DNA from: Blastococcus mobilis
Lineage (GTDB): Bacteria > Actinomycetota > Actinomycetes > Mycobacteriales > Geodermatophilaceae
Assembly (NCBI RefSeq): GCF_900188025.1
Contig: NZ_FZNO01000008.1
Location: 116,765 to 180,764, forward strand
Direction: 5' to 3'
Length of the DNA stretch: 64,000 bases
Part shown: positions 1-7,822 of the stretch, piece after piece
How positions within the stretch are numbered: position 1 is the first letter of the stretch
How the letters are laid out: each line of letters starts with the position of its first letter
Made by a program: the position numbers and the translations under genes
The notes under the pieces: generated by a model
What the model was told of the DNA's origin: nothing
The model's input: only the letters and a program-made list of their open reading frames with translations
Databases searched by the model: none

Positions 1-391
1 GCTCCGCGAGGGCGGCGGCGAAGGCCGCGGGAACCGACGACGGAGCCGACGGCGCGGCGTGGGCCATGTCGATCGTCCCGTCGTCGACCGGTGCAGGCAC
101 CCAGGCGCCGCGGTGCGGGCCGGCCGGCAACGCCGCGAACGTGCCCGACCCCTGGCGGGCCGTGGCCCAGCCGTCCTCCCGCAGCCGGGCGTAGGCGGCG
201 GTCACCGTGGCCCGGCTGAGGGTCAGTGCGGCGGCCAGGTCGCGTTCCGCCGGCAGACGGGTGCCCAAGGGCACCCGCCCGTCGGCCACGAGCGTCCGCA
301 CCCGCTGGGCCAGGGCGGCGTAGCGGGGCGGGCGCTCGCCGTCGAGGTCGCCGACGAGGTCCGCCAGCTGCCGGGCCGAGGTCGTCTCCAC
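1..391 (-). CDS. MocR-type GntR/aminotransferase regulator (YczR-like), N-terminal part
   Basis: Only the first 130 codons are inside the window; the gene continues past its left edge. Reading from a GTG at 391, residues about 10-75 form a GntR winged helix with the usual PAERDLA and LSRATVTAAYARL motifs, followed by the GSGTF turn. A linker then leads toward what should be a fold-type I aminotransferase domain outside the window. MocR regulators bind pyridoxal phosphate through that domain. The divergent neighbour is YczE, and this pairing is known in Actinobacteria and Bacillus, so the regulator probably controls yczE and itself through the palindrome at 405-431. The family call rests on the HTH and context, because the effector domain is not visible. 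Confidence 0.8.
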   Translation of the reverse strand, partial: METTSARQLADLVGDLDGERPPRYAALAQRVRTLVADGRVPLGTRLPAERDLAAALTLSRATVTAAYARLREDGWATARQGSGTFAALPAGPHRGAWVPAPVDDGTIDMAHAAPSAPSSVPAAFAAALAE

Positions 392-404
392 GCCACTACC
401 TTCC

Positions 405-431
405 GATTGGCCTGTGGTCAGCAGGCCAATC
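405..431. promoter_or_regulatory. Perfect inverted-repeat operator between yczR-like and yczE genes
   Basis: GATTGGCCTG (405-414) and CAGGCCAATC (422-431) are perfect inverted 10-base arms with a 7-base spacer. They fill most of the 40-base gap between the divergent start codons. The right arm ends one base before the yczE ATG at 432. This is the expected site for the MocR protein encoded at 391 and would block both promoters. Confidence 0.7.
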
Positions 432-1133
432 ATGGGCCATCCTCGAACCGTGCTCCAGCCCTCTCGCGGCGGCCGCTCGCTCCGTGGCCGCCAACTGCCC
501 CGCCGCCTCGTCCAGCTCTACGCCGGCCTGATGCTCTACGGCGTCTCCATGGCGCTGATCGTGCGTTCGGCGCTGGGCAACATGCCGTGGGACGTCCTGC
601 ACCAGGGGCTCGCCGACCGGCTGGGCTGGTCGATCGGCACCGTCGCCATCGTGGTCGGCGCCCTCGTGCTGCTGGGGTGGATCCCCCTGCGCCAGCGGCC
701 CGGGCTGGGCACGGTGAGCAACGTCGTCGTGCTGGGGCTGGCCCTCGACGCCACGCTCGCCGTCGTCCCGGCCCCGTCGTCCCTCCCGCTGCGGATCGGG
801 CTGCTGCTGGCAGGCCTCCTGCTGAACGCCGTCGCCACGGCGGCCTACATCGGCGTCCACCTCGGCCCGGGACCGCGCGACGGGCTGATGACCGGCCTGG
901 TCCGTCGCACGGGCCGCTCGGTGCGGCTGGTGCGCACGTCGATCGAGGTGGTGGTCGTGGCCGGAGGCTGGTTGCTCGGGGGCACGCTCGGCCTGGGCAC
1001 CCTCCTGTACGCGGTGGCCATCGGTCCGCTGGTGCAGGTTCTGCTCCCCTGGCTGTCCGTGAGCCGGACCTACCCCGTCACCCCTGCTGGGCGCCCCACT
1101 CCGCCAGTCGCCGCTCCGCCTCCTCCGGGCTGA
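432..1133 (+). CDS. yczE: YczE/YitT-type integral membrane protein
   Basis: A 233-residue membrane protein with about five hydrophobic segments (from about residues 23-45, 65-85, 90-110, 125-145, 180-210) and a Pro/Ala-rich cytoplasmic tail. The motifs GNMPWDVLHQGL and GPRDGLM are typical of YczE proteins. Function is unknown; MocR-linked members have been proposed to move a vitamin B6-related or other small molecule. The ATG at 432 is preferred: a GTG at 414 would place the start inside the operator. No Shine-Dalgarno is present, so a leaderless mRNA is likely. The last 56 bases overlap the convergent VOC gene. Confidence 0.8.
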   Translation: MGHPRTVLQPSRGGRSLRGRQLPRRLVQLYAGLMLYGVSMALIVRSALGNMPWDVLHQGLADRLGWSIGTVAIVVGALVLLGWIPLRQRPGLGTVSNVVVLGLALDATLAVVPAPSSLPLRIGLLLAGLLLNAVATAAYIGVHLGPGPRDGLMTGLVRRTGRSVRLVRTSIEVVVVAGGWLLGGTLGLGTLLYAVAIGPLVQVLLPWLSVSRTYPVTPAGRPTPPVAAPPPPG

Positions 1134-1551
1134 CGCCCTCGACCCTGGTCATGACCGCCCAGCGGTGCCCGAACGGGTCGTGGACGGAGGCGAACCGGTC
1201 GCCGGTGACGAACGTGTCGGGCTTCTCCCGGACCGTCGCGCCCCGCTCCACCGCCTTCGCGAAGACGGCGTCCACGTCGGACACGTAGATGCAGGCGGAG
1301 CCGCTGACCGCCTCGCCGTCCCGAGTGGGGCTGACGAGGCCGAACTGCTCGTTCGGGTCGCTCAGCTGCAGTCGCCCGTCGCCGAAGTCGAGCTCGGCGT
1401 GCATGACCGTGTCGCCGGGCCCGTCCATCCGGCTCACGAGCGTCGCCCCGAAGACCTCCACGTAGAAGCCGATGGCCTCCGTCGCCGGGGAGCAGACGAG
1501 GAACGGCGTCAGGGTGGTGTAGCCCTCGGGCTTTCCATTCGTGATCGTCAT
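1078..1551 (-). CDS. VOC-family (glyoxalase/bleomycin-resistance fold) protein, PhnB-like
   Basis: A 157-residue single-domain protein with the VOC pattern: TPFLVCSPATEAIGFYVEVF near the N-terminus, VMHAEL in the middle, and FASVHDPFGHRWAVMT near the C-terminus. The last motif is characteristic of PhnB-like members. The family covers metal-dependent isomerases, dioxygenases and drug-binding proteins, so the substrate cannot be assigned. It is divergent from an AraC regulator with only 27 bases between start codons, so that regulator probably controls it. A minus-strand -10 (CAGCAT, plus-strand 1559-1564) ends 7 bases before the ATG, consistent with leaderless translation. Confidence 0.85.
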   Translation of the reverse strand: MTITNGKPEGYTTLTPFLVCSPATEAIGFYVEVFGATLVSRMDGPGDTVMHAELDFGDGRLQLSDPNEQFGLVSPTRDGEAVSGSACIYVSDVDAVFAKAVERGATVREKPDTFVTGDRFASVHDPFGHRWAVMTRVEGVSPEEAERRLAEWGAQQG

Positions 1552-1558
1552 GTCCCCG

Positions 1559-1572
1559 ATGCTGCCTAGGCT
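1559..1572. promoter_or_regulatory. Overlapping divergent leaderless promoters (VOC / AraC)
   Basis: The 27-base gap holds two -10-like hexamers: TAGGCT (1567-1572, plus strand), 6 bases before the AraC GTG, and CAGCAT on the minus strand (1559-1564), 7 bases before the VOC ATG. Each gene's -35 region must therefore lie inside the other gene's coding sequence. Neither start has a Shine-Dalgarno sequence. Confidence 0.5.
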
Positions 1573-1578
1573 GCGGGG

Positions 1579-2436
1579 GTGGCGTCTTGGAAGAACGCGA
1601 CGATCGACCGGACCGCCACCCTGCGCGGCATCCTGCGCCCCGTCGAGACCGCCGCACGCACGGACCTGCGCCGCGACGCCCCGGTCAGCGAGCCGCTGCG
1701 GCCCTTCGTCGAGCGGTACTGGTCGGTGCGCTGGGACCTCACCGGGCAGCCGCCGTTCCGCTCGGAGGTGCTCAGCCATCCCAGCGTGAACCTGTCGGTC
1801 GAGTCCGGCACCGATCCGCGCTTCGGCGTGGCCATGCCGGCCGTGCTCCTGCACGGCGTCGTGACCCGCCGCTTCAGCATCGACCTGACCGGCTCCGGCC
1901 GGGTGAACGCCGTCAAGTTCCGCCCCGGCGGCTTCACGGCGCTCACCGGCGCCCTGCCCGCGCGCAACAGCGTCGCGCCGCTCGGCCGCGAACTGGGGAT
2001 CCCGGCCGAGCGGCTGCTGATCGACGTCCTGGAGCCGGAGGACGACGACGACCGCGCCGCCGTGCTCGACGCGTCCCTCGCGCCGCTGGCCACCGAGCCC
2101 CCGGACGCCTATCTCGACCTGCTGGGTCTGATCGGCGCGATGATCGAGGACCGGGAACTGGTCCGCGTCGACCAGGTCGCGGCGCTGGGCGGGGTGAGCG
2201 TGCGATCGCTCCAACGGCTGTTCGCCGGATACGTGGGAGTCAGCCCGAAGGCGGTGCTGGCCCGCTACCGGTTGCAGGACGCCGCTGCCGCGATCGACGC
2301 GGGCGAGGTCCACGACCTGGCCGGCCTCGCGGCCTCCCTGGGGTGGTTCGACCAGGCCCACTTCAGCCGGAACTTCCACGCCGTCGTCGGTGTCACTCCG
2401 TCGGCCTATCTGCAGCGAGCTCGGCAGGCACGCTGA
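1579..2436 (+). CDS. AraC-family transcriptional regulator
   Basis: 285 residues. The N-terminal about 150 residues resemble the DUF6597 sensor domain found in many actinobacterial AraC proteins (SEPLRPFVERYWSVRWDL, then HGVVTRRFSIDLTGSG). The C-terminal about 110 residues are a double HTH: VDQVAALGGVSVRSLQRLF for the first helix pair and LAGLAASLGWFDQAHFSRNF for the second, ending in the usual G(V)TPSAYL. The gene starts at GTG 1579 with a leaderless-type -10. Its likely target is the divergent VOC gene. The 3' end overlaps the convergent MFS gene by 44 bases. Confidence 0.88.
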   Translation: MASWKNATIDRTATLRGILRPVETAARTDLRRDAPVSEPLRPFVERYWSVRWDLTGQPPFRSEVLSHPSVNLSVESGTDPRFGVAMPAVLLHGVVTRRFSIDLTGSGRVNAVKFRPGGFTALTGALPARNSVAPLGRELGIPAERLLIDVLEPEDDDDRAAVLDASLAPLATEPPDAYLDLLGLIGAMIEDRELVRVDQVAALGGVSVRSLQRLFAGYVGVSPKAVLARYRLQDAAAAIDAGEVHDLAGLAASLGWFDQAHFSRNFHAVVGVTPSAYLQRARQAR

Positions 2437-3523
2437 CCCGCAGCCCGGACCGGACGACGGGCACGACGGCGAGGACCAGGACGGCGACCGCGGTCGCTCC
2501 GCCCACCGCCCAGGCGGCGAACACCAGCAGCGACCCGAGCTCGATGCCCAGGCCGGCGACCGAGGTGATCGTGGCGCGGTGGGGGCTGTCGATGCGGTCC
2601 TGCAGCCGGGCCTCGGCGGCCACCAGGACCGCGAGGTAGAGCGCGTAGAACACGCAGAGCGCGACCAGCCCGGCCAGGACCGGCAGCACGACGGCGGCCA
2701 GGCACAGCCCCGCGGTCCCGAGCAGCACCGGCAGCGCGCGGTCGGGCAGCCGGGCCGCCCGACCGCCCAGGGCGGCCCCCAGCGCACCGGCCAGCGCCAC
2801 GGCCAGGACCGCGAAGGGAACGCCGGTCACCGGCACCCCCTGGGCCGCCGCGAGCACCGGGAAGTACTCCTCGACCGCGTCCAGCGCGCCGATCAGGGCA
2901 ACCGCGAGCACCGTCAGCCGCAGCGCCGGCGTGCGGACCGCCTCGCGGACCCCCTGGCGCAGCGTGCCGGCCAGGGACGTCTCGCCGTCCGGGACCCGCG
3001 CGGGCTCCGGGAAGCGCAGCGCGAGCAGCGCCGCGAGCAGGCACACGCCGACGCTCACCCAGCCGACCAGCCGGTAGCCGCCCAGAGCGAAGAGCGCGCT
3101 CGCCGCGAAGGCCGTGGGGACCTGGACGAGCAGCTCCGCCGCGGTCATCCAGCCGTGGACGCGACCGAAGGAGTCCGCGGCCTCGACGTCGGCCAGCGCG
3201 TCGTGCACGAGCGCCTCGCTCGCGCCCGACACCAGCGCACCACCGACGCCCCAGAGCACGAAGCCGATCGCGAAGGCACCGAACGCGGGAGCCGCCGTCC
3301 ACACCACGAAGCCGGCCGCCTGCAGGACGCCGGCCAGGACGACGACTCCCCGGCGGGACCAGCGATCGGCCAGCGCTCCGGCGGGGATCTCGGTGATGAA
3401 GCCGGTGATCGACCAGACGGCGAACAGGATCGAGATCGCCACCGTCGACAGCCCGGTGTCCAGGAAGAGCAGCGCGTAGAGCGGGTAGTAGGGCACCAGC
3501 TCGGAGAGCGCGGCCCAGCCCAC
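2393..3523 (-). CDS. MFS transporter
   Basis: 376 residues with about eleven to twelve hydrophobic segments and the cytoplasmic loop motif GALADRWSRR at about residue 48, matching the MFS loop 2-3 signature. It resembles drug/sugar efflux MFS proteins; the substrate is unknown. The only plausible in-frame start codon after an upstream stop near 3576-3578 is the GTG at 3523. That makes the N-terminus short, with TM1 beginning at once, so a few residues from a TTG or CTG start may be missing. Confidence 0.82.
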   Translation of the reverse strand: MGWAALSELVPYYPLYALLFLDTGLSTVAISILFAVWSITGFITEIPAGALADRWSRRGVVVLAGVLQAAGFVVWTAAPAFGAFAIGFVLWGVGGALVSGASEALVHDALADVEAADSFGRVHGWMTAAELLVQVPTAFAASALFALGGYRLVGWVSVGVCLLAALLALRFPEPARVPDGETSLAGTLRQGVREAVRTPALRLTVLAVALIGALDAVEEYFPVLAAAQGVPVTGVPFAVLAVALAGALGAALGGRAARLPDRALPVLLGTAGLCLAAVVLPVLAGLVALCVFYALYLAVLVAAEARLQDRIDSPHRATITSVAGLGIELGSLLVFAAWAVGGATAVAVLVLAVVPVVRSGLRVSVPAELAADRPTE

Positions 3524-3718
3524 CGCGAGACGAGCGAGCGGCCGTGCGGCGGGGGGAAGCGGGTTCGGGGACGGGCGTCAACGGAACGGCATGTGCGGAG
3601 GCTAACGCCGCCGGGTCCGGGTCCGCAGCCGGTTTCGGCGAACCGCTCGATTACGGTGACGGCGACGAACCAAGCTGTCCGAGCACCGCCCGGCAGTGCC
3701 GAGCGGAGGAGAGTTCTC

Positions 3719-4312
3719 GTGGACCTGTCGGTCATCGCGACCGCGTTCATCCTGGTGCTCCCCGTGGAGCTCCCCGACAAGACGCTGTTCGCCAGCCTGG
3801 TCCTGGCGACCCGCTTCCCGCACTGGCCGGTGTTCCTCGGCGTCGGGGCGGCGTTCGGCCTGCAGGTCGCGATCGCCGTCACCGCCGGTTCCCTGCTGTC
3901 GCTGCTGCCCGAGGCACTGGTCAGCAGCGTCGTGGCGCTGCTGTTCCTCGTCGGCGCGGTCATCCTCTGGCGCAGCGCATCGAGCGGCCCGGAGGACGAG
4001 GAGCTGGCCGAGACGCCGGAACACCCGTCGTTCCTCAAGGCAGCCGCCATCTCCTTCGGCGTCCTCTTCGCCGCCGAGTGGGGCGACCTGTCCCAGCTGG
4101 CCACCGCCGGCCTGGCCGCCCGCTACGACGAGCCGCTGTCGGTGTTCGTCGGCGCGTGGGCGGCGCTGCTGGTCGTCTCCGGGCTGGCGGTGTTCCTGGG
4201 CAAGAAGCTGGCCGACCGGCTGCCGATCACGCTCATCCGCCGGGTGGCCGCAGGGCTCTTCCTCCTCTTCGCCGTGTTCGCGATCGTCGAGACCGTCCGC
4301 GCGCTCACCTGA
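3719..4312 (+). CDS. GDT1/TMEM165-family cation transporter (putative Mn2+ exporter)
   Basis: 197 residues with two copies of the family signature E-x-G/P-D-(K/R)-(T/S): E17-LPDKT in the first half and E120-WGDLS in the second, each in a hydrophobic helix. There are about six TM segments. Bacterial members (MneA, Mnx) export Mn2+, and eukaryotic members act in Golgi Mn2+/Ca2+/H+ exchange. GTG 3719 is chosen because a good GGAGGAGA lies just upstream (about 3705-3712). The leader between 3524 and 3718 shows no recognisable yybP-ykoY Mn riboswitch, which often precedes such genes. Confidence 0.88.
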   Translation: MDLSVIATAFILVLPVELPDKTLFASLVLATRFPHWPVFLGVGAAFGLQVAIAVTAGSLLSLLPEALVSSVVALLFLVGAVILWRSASSGPEDEELAETPEHPSFLKAAAISFGVLFAAEWGDLSQLATAGLAARYDEPLSVFVGAWAALLVVSGLAVFLGKKLADRLPITLIRRVAAGLFLLFAVFAIVETVRALT

Positions 4313-4316
4313 CCTC

Positions 4317-4322
4317 TACGGT
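4317..4322 (+). promoter_or_regulatory. -10-like hexamer of a leaderless promoter (DUF1905 gene)
   Basis: TACGGT ends 6 bases before the ATG at 4329. No Shine-Dalgarno is present in the 16-base gap after the GDT1 stop codon, so the downstream gene probably has its own leaderless promoter. Confidence 0.45.
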
Positions 4323-4328
4323 TCCGCC

Positions 4329-4775
4329 ATGGACTTCCGGGCGACGGTGGTGCTGGGTGGCAAAACGGCGACGGGCATCCAGGTGCCCGACGACGTCGTG
4401 ACGGCGCTCGGTTCGAGCAAGCGCCCCTCGGTCGTCGTCACCGTCGGCGGCCACACCTACCGGACGACGGTGGCGCCGATGGGCGGTTCCTACTGGGTCC
4501 CCCTGGCCGCGGAGCACCGGGAGGCGGCCGGCGTGCAGGCCGATCAGCAGGTCGACGTCTCCATCGAGCTCGACACCGCACCGCGCGAGGTGCCGCTGCC
4601 CGACGACCTCGCCACGGCCATGGACGACGCGGCGCGGACCGCATTCGACGCGCTGGCCTACTCGCACCGCAAGGAGTGGGTGCCGTGGGTGGGGGAGGCG
4701 AAGAAGCTCGAGACCCGCGCCGCCCGGATCACGAAGACGGTGGAGTCGCTGCGCGCCGGTAAGAAGACCCGCTGA
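4329..4775 (+). CDS. YdeI/DUF1905 family protein
   Basis: 148 residues. Residues 1-80 form a small beta-barrel-like DUF1905 domain (MDFRATVVLGG, WVPLAAEHREAAGV). The C-terminal part carries the YdeI/OmpD-associated helical motif ending in AFDALAYSHRKEWVPWVGEAKK, which is diagnostic for the family. Biochemical function is unknown; the proteins are small and probably cytoplasmic. It starts 16 bases after the GDT1 stop but appears to have its own promoter. Confidence 0.85.
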   Translation: MDFRATVVLGGKTATGIQVPDDVVTALGSSKRPSVVVTVGGHTYRTTVAPMGGSYWVPLAAEHREAAGVQADQQVDVSIELDTAPREVPLPDDLATAMDDAARTAFDALAYSHRKEWVPWVGEAKKLETRAARITKTVESLRAGKKTR

Positions 4776-4788
4776 GGGCTCGTCCGGC

Positions 4789-4806
4789 CGGCGTGGGCGC
4801 ACGCCG
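4789..4806. terminator. Short hairpin after the DUF1905 gene
   Basis: CGGCGT / ACGCCG arms with a 6-base loop, 13 bases after the stop codon. There is no U-tract. It is a weak candidate terminator; the rest of 4776-4983 shows nothing I can assign. Confidence 0.3.
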
Positions 4807-4983
4807 CCAGGACGGAGACCGGCGCCGCCGGCACCTCGACGCTCCCCGTCGCAGTGACGCGTGAAGATGCCGGACGCGCGCACCTTGTGCCGGGTGCGGG
4901 TGCGGGGTCAGGGTGACGCCGTCGTCGCCGCTCGTCGGGCCGGGAGCGACGACCAGCGGTCGCGTCGAGCCGGGAGACGTCGG

Positions 4984-6012
4984 ATGAGAGCCGTTCGCCT
5001 GCACAGCTACCACCAGGACCCCTCGATCGACGAGATCCCGGAGCCGGAGCCGATCGGACCGCTGGACGTCATCGTCAGGATCGGCGGCGCCGGGGTATGC
5101 CGCACCGACCTGCACATCATCGAGGGCCAGTGGGCGGAGGTGCAGAACCCCGACCTCCCCTACGTGCTCGGCCACGAGAACGCCGGCTGGGTGCACGCGG
5201 TCGGTGAGGGCGTCACCAACCTGGCGGTCGGCGACACGGTGATCCTCCATCCGCAGCCCAGCTGCGGCCTGTGCCTGGCCTGCCGGGCCGGCAAGGACAT
5301 GCACTGCGAGAACGCCTTCTTCCCCGGCCTGTCGAACCACGACGGGGGGATGGCGGAGTACCTGCGCACCACCGCCCGCGCCTGCGTGAAGCTCGACCCG
5401 GGAACCGATCCCGCCGACGTCGCCGCGCTCGCCGACGCCGGGATCACCGCCTACCACGCCGTCCGCAAGGCGCTGCCGCTGCTGCCCCCCGGCACGACCG
5501 CGGTCGTGCAGGGCGCGGGCGGGCTGGGGCACATCGGCATCCAGTGCCTGGCCGCGCTGTCCGCGGCGCGGATCGTCGTCGTCGACCGGAACCCCGACGC
5601 GCTGGGGCTGGCCGGGAAGATCGGCGCGACGCACACCGTGCTCGCCGACGGCAACCAGGTCGAGGCGGTCAAGGACCTCACCGGCGGAACCGGCGCGCAC
5701 GTCGTCTTCGACTACGTCGCCGAGCAGGGCGCCGAGATGGACGGCTGGAACATGACCGCCCCCGACGGCTCGTACTTCGTGATCGGCTACGGCGGCGAAC
5801 TGCGCATCCCGACGCTCGACATCATCTCCACCGAGCGGAACATCGTCGGGAACATCGTCGGCACCTACACGGACCTCGCGGAGCTCATGGTGCTCGCCCA
5901 GGCCGGCAAGGTCACCCTGCACACGCAGAAGTACCCGCTGGACCAGGCGGTCGACGCCCTGCACGACCTCGACGCCGGCCGGGTGCGCGGCCGCGCCATT
6001 CTCGTCCCCTGA
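4984..6012 (+). CDS. Zinc-dependent NAD(P) alcohol dehydrogenase (propanol-dehydrogenase-like)
   Basis: 342 residues, MDR superfamily. Catalytic zinc ligands are visible as C39 (GVCRTDLH) and H64-E65 (GHENAG). The structural zinc lobe has C94, C97, C100 and C108. A Rossmann motif GAGGLGHIG lies near residue 178, followed by VVDRN. The ATG at 4984 has a GGGAG upstream; a GTG at 4861 would add 41 residues unlike the family. The next two genes encode an amidohydrolase and a DUF59 protein. In mycobacterial and Gordonia propane monooxygenase (mim/prm) clusters these three gene types sit beside the oxygenase, and the dehydrogenase oxidises the alcohol product. Substrate is inferred from that context only. 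Confidence 0.88.
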   Translation: MRAVRLHSYHQDPSIDEIPEPEPIGPLDVIVRIGGAGVCRTDLHIIEGQWAEVQNPDLPYVLGHENAGWVHAVGEGVTNLAVGDTVILHPQPSCGLCLACRAGKDMHCENAFFPGLSNHDGGMAEYLRTTARACVKLDPGTDPADVAALADAGITAYHAVRKALPLLPPGTTAVVQGAGGLGHIGIQCLAALSAARIVVVDRNPDALGLAGKIGATHTVLADGNQVEAVKDLTGGTGAHVVFDYVAEQGAEMDGWNMTAPDGSYFVIGYGGELRIPTLDIISTERNIVGNIVGTYTDLAELMVLAQAGKVTLHTQKYPLDQAVDALHDLDAGRVRGRAILVP

Positions 6013-6061
6013 CCCGGCTCGACCGGAATTTTCGGCAATCGATGCGAGAGGTGCGGAGTCC

Positions 6062-7135
6062 ATGTACGAGAAGGATGGCGACAAGTACTTCGTCGTTGAC
6101 TCACACATGCATTTCTGGGATGCCAGCCGCGAGAACTGGGTCCAGGGCCGGGAGCAGTACGCCAAGGGCTGGATCGACTGCTTCTACGGCTACCACCAGC
6201 TGGCCCCGCCCGAGACCCACTGGGACTACGAGCACTACCTCAGGGTCTCCGAAGAGGACCTGATGAAGGACGTCTTCGAGGACGGCCACGTCGACAGGGC
6301 CATCTTCCAGTCGACCTACCTGAAGTACTGGTACCGGGACGGCTTCAACACCGTCGAGCAGAACGGCTCGCTGCTGGAGAGGCACCCCGACAGGTTCATC
6401 GTCAACGGTCGCTTCGACCCGCGGGACGGCGAGGCCGGGCTGAGGCAGCTCGAGGAAGACGCGCGCCGCTGGAACCTCAAGGGCGTCAAGGTCTACACCG
6501 CGGAGTGGCACGAGAACGGCTCGCGAGGGTGGAAGCTCACCGATCCGGAGTCCTACCGATTTCTGGAGAAGTGCCGGGAGCTGGGCATCAAGAACATCCA
6601 CGCCCACAAGGGCCCGACGATCTGGCCGCTGGACAAGGACGCCTTCTCGATGGAGGACGTCGACCGGACCGCGACCGACTTCCCCGACCTGAACTTCGTC
6701 ATCGAGCACGCCGGCATCCCGCGGATCGACGACTTCGCCTACATGGCGGTGCAGGAGCCCAACGTCTACGCGGGCCTCTCGGTCGTGATCGGCGCGCACA
6801 TGCATGCCCGGCCGAAGACCTTCGCCCGCTTCATGGGTGAGCTGCTGTTCTGGGTCGGCGAGGACCGCATGACGTTCGGGAGCGATTACAACATCTGGAC
6901 GCCGAAGTGGCAGATCGAGGGCTTCGTCGACTGGCAGATGCCCGACGACGAGGCGTTCTCCGACTACCCGCGGCTGACGACCGCGACCAAGAAGAAGATC
7001 CTCGGCCTCAACGCGGCCAAGCTCTACGGCATCGACGTGCCGGCGGAATGCCGGCTGCCGACCTCGGCCGGCGAGCAGGAGCAGCCCGGGGAGCAGCTGC
7101 TGACCGAGGCGGCCGCGGCGGGCTCACCGGCGTGA
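6062..7135 (+). CDS. Amidohydrolase-family protein of SDIMO-cluster type
   Basis: 357 residues, amidohydrolase_2 type TIM barrel. H15 and H17 (DSHMHFWD) give the metal-binding HxH. Further candidate ligands are in NIHAHKGPTIWP, IEHAG and the late Asp in FGSDYNIWTP. The protein is rich in Trp and Tyr and conserved in character with the amidohydrolase found next to propane/alkane di-iron monooxygenases. Its job there is unresolved; a folding or metallation role has been discussed. The start is ATG 6062 with GGAG upstream, 49 bases after the dehydrogenase, and the stop overlaps the next start (GTGA). Confidence 0.85.
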   Translation: MYEKDGDKYFVVDSHMHFWDASRENWVQGREQYAKGWIDCFYGYHQLAPPETHWDYEHYLRVSEEDLMKDVFEDGHVDRAIFQSTYLKYWYRDGFNTVEQNGSLLERHPDRFIVNGRFDPRDGEAGLRQLEEDARRWNLKGVKVYTAEWHENGSRGWKLTDPESYRFLEKCRELGIKNIHAHKGPTIWPLDKDAFSMEDVDRTATDFPDLNFVIEHAGIPRIDDFAYMAVQEPNVYAGLSVVIGAHMHARPKTFARFMGELLFWVGEDRMTFGSDYNIWTPKWQIEGFVDWQMPDDEAFSDYPRLTTATKKKILGLNAAKLYGIDVPAECRLPTSAGEQEQPGEQLLTEAAAAGSPA

Positions 7136-7818
7136 ACCTGCGGGACGCCGTCCGGCAGGCGCTGGGGACGGTGCTCGATCCCGAGATCGACGAGCCGATC
7201 ACGGATCTCGGTTTCGTGGCCTCGTGCACCGTCTCCGGTGACGGCGTGGTGACCGTGCGCCTGCGGTTGCCGACGTTCTTCTGCGCGCCGAACTTCTCGT
7301 TCCTCATGGTCGCCGACGCCTACGACGCGGTGTCGGCGGTCGAGGGGGTGACCCGCGCGGAGGTCCTGCTGGAGGACCACCACGCGGCCGCCGAGATCAA
7401 CCGCGGGATCGCCGCCCACGCCGGGTTCGTCGAGACGTTCGCCGGCGAGGCCGCTGCCGAGCTGGACGAGCTGCGGCGGTACTTCCTGGAGAAGGCCGTC
7501 GTCGCCGGGCAGGACCGGGTCGCCCGGCCGCTGGTGGATGCGGGTGCCGGCCCCGACGAGCTGGCGTCGCTGACCCTCGGGTCGGTCCCCGGCTCGCCGG
7601 CGCTCGACCGGCTGCGCCGGCGGCGGACCGCCCTCGGGCTGCCGTCCGACGACGGGGCGCCGCTCCTCCTCCACCCCGACGGCAACCCGGTCGCCGCGGA
7701 GCAGGTGCCGCTGCACCTGCGCCGGGCCCGGCTCACCCGGCTGGGCATGGAGGCGAACGGAGAGCTGTGCACGAGCATCCTCAGGACGCGGTACCGGGGC
7801 ACGCTCGGTACCGGCTGA
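7132..7818 (+). CDS. DUF59/MIP18-type metal-sulfur cluster assembly protein
   Basis: 228 residues. The N-terminal about 100 residues are a DUF59 domain with DPEIDEPITDLGFV (residues 16-29) and a single Cys at position 51 in PTFFCAPN, where family members place a cluster or metal ligand. The C-terminal about 120 residues are an extra Leu/Arg-rich helical region with no domain I recognise. PaaD, SufT and the DUF59 proteins of propane monooxygenase loci are relatives. Translation is coupled to the amidohydrolase by a 4-base overlap. It probably assists maturation of a metalloenzyme, but no di-iron oxygenase is encoded nearby. Confidence 0.82.
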   Translation: MNLRDAVRQALGTVLDPEIDEPITDLGFVASCTVSGDGVVTVRLRLPTFFCAPNFSFLMVADAYDAVSAVEGVTRAEVLLEDHHAAAEINRGIAAHAGFVETFAGEAAAELDELRRYFLEKAVVAGQDRVARPLVDAGAGPDELASLTLGSVPGSPALDRLRRRRTALGLPSDDGAPLLLHPDGNPVAAEQVPLHLRRARLTRLGMEANGELCTSILRTRYRGTLGTG

Positions 7819-7822
7819 GCTC

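Noticed and set aside
3524..3718. Possible yybP-ykoY manganese riboswitch before the GDT1-type gene
   Set aside because: Neither conserved loop of that RNA is recognisable; only a small CGGTT/AACCG hairpin is visible. A covariance search would settle it.
4861..4983. Longer alcohol dehydrogenase from GTG 4861
   Set aside because: The extra 41 residues do not resemble the family N-terminus and the ATG at 4984 has a proper GGGAG ribosome site.
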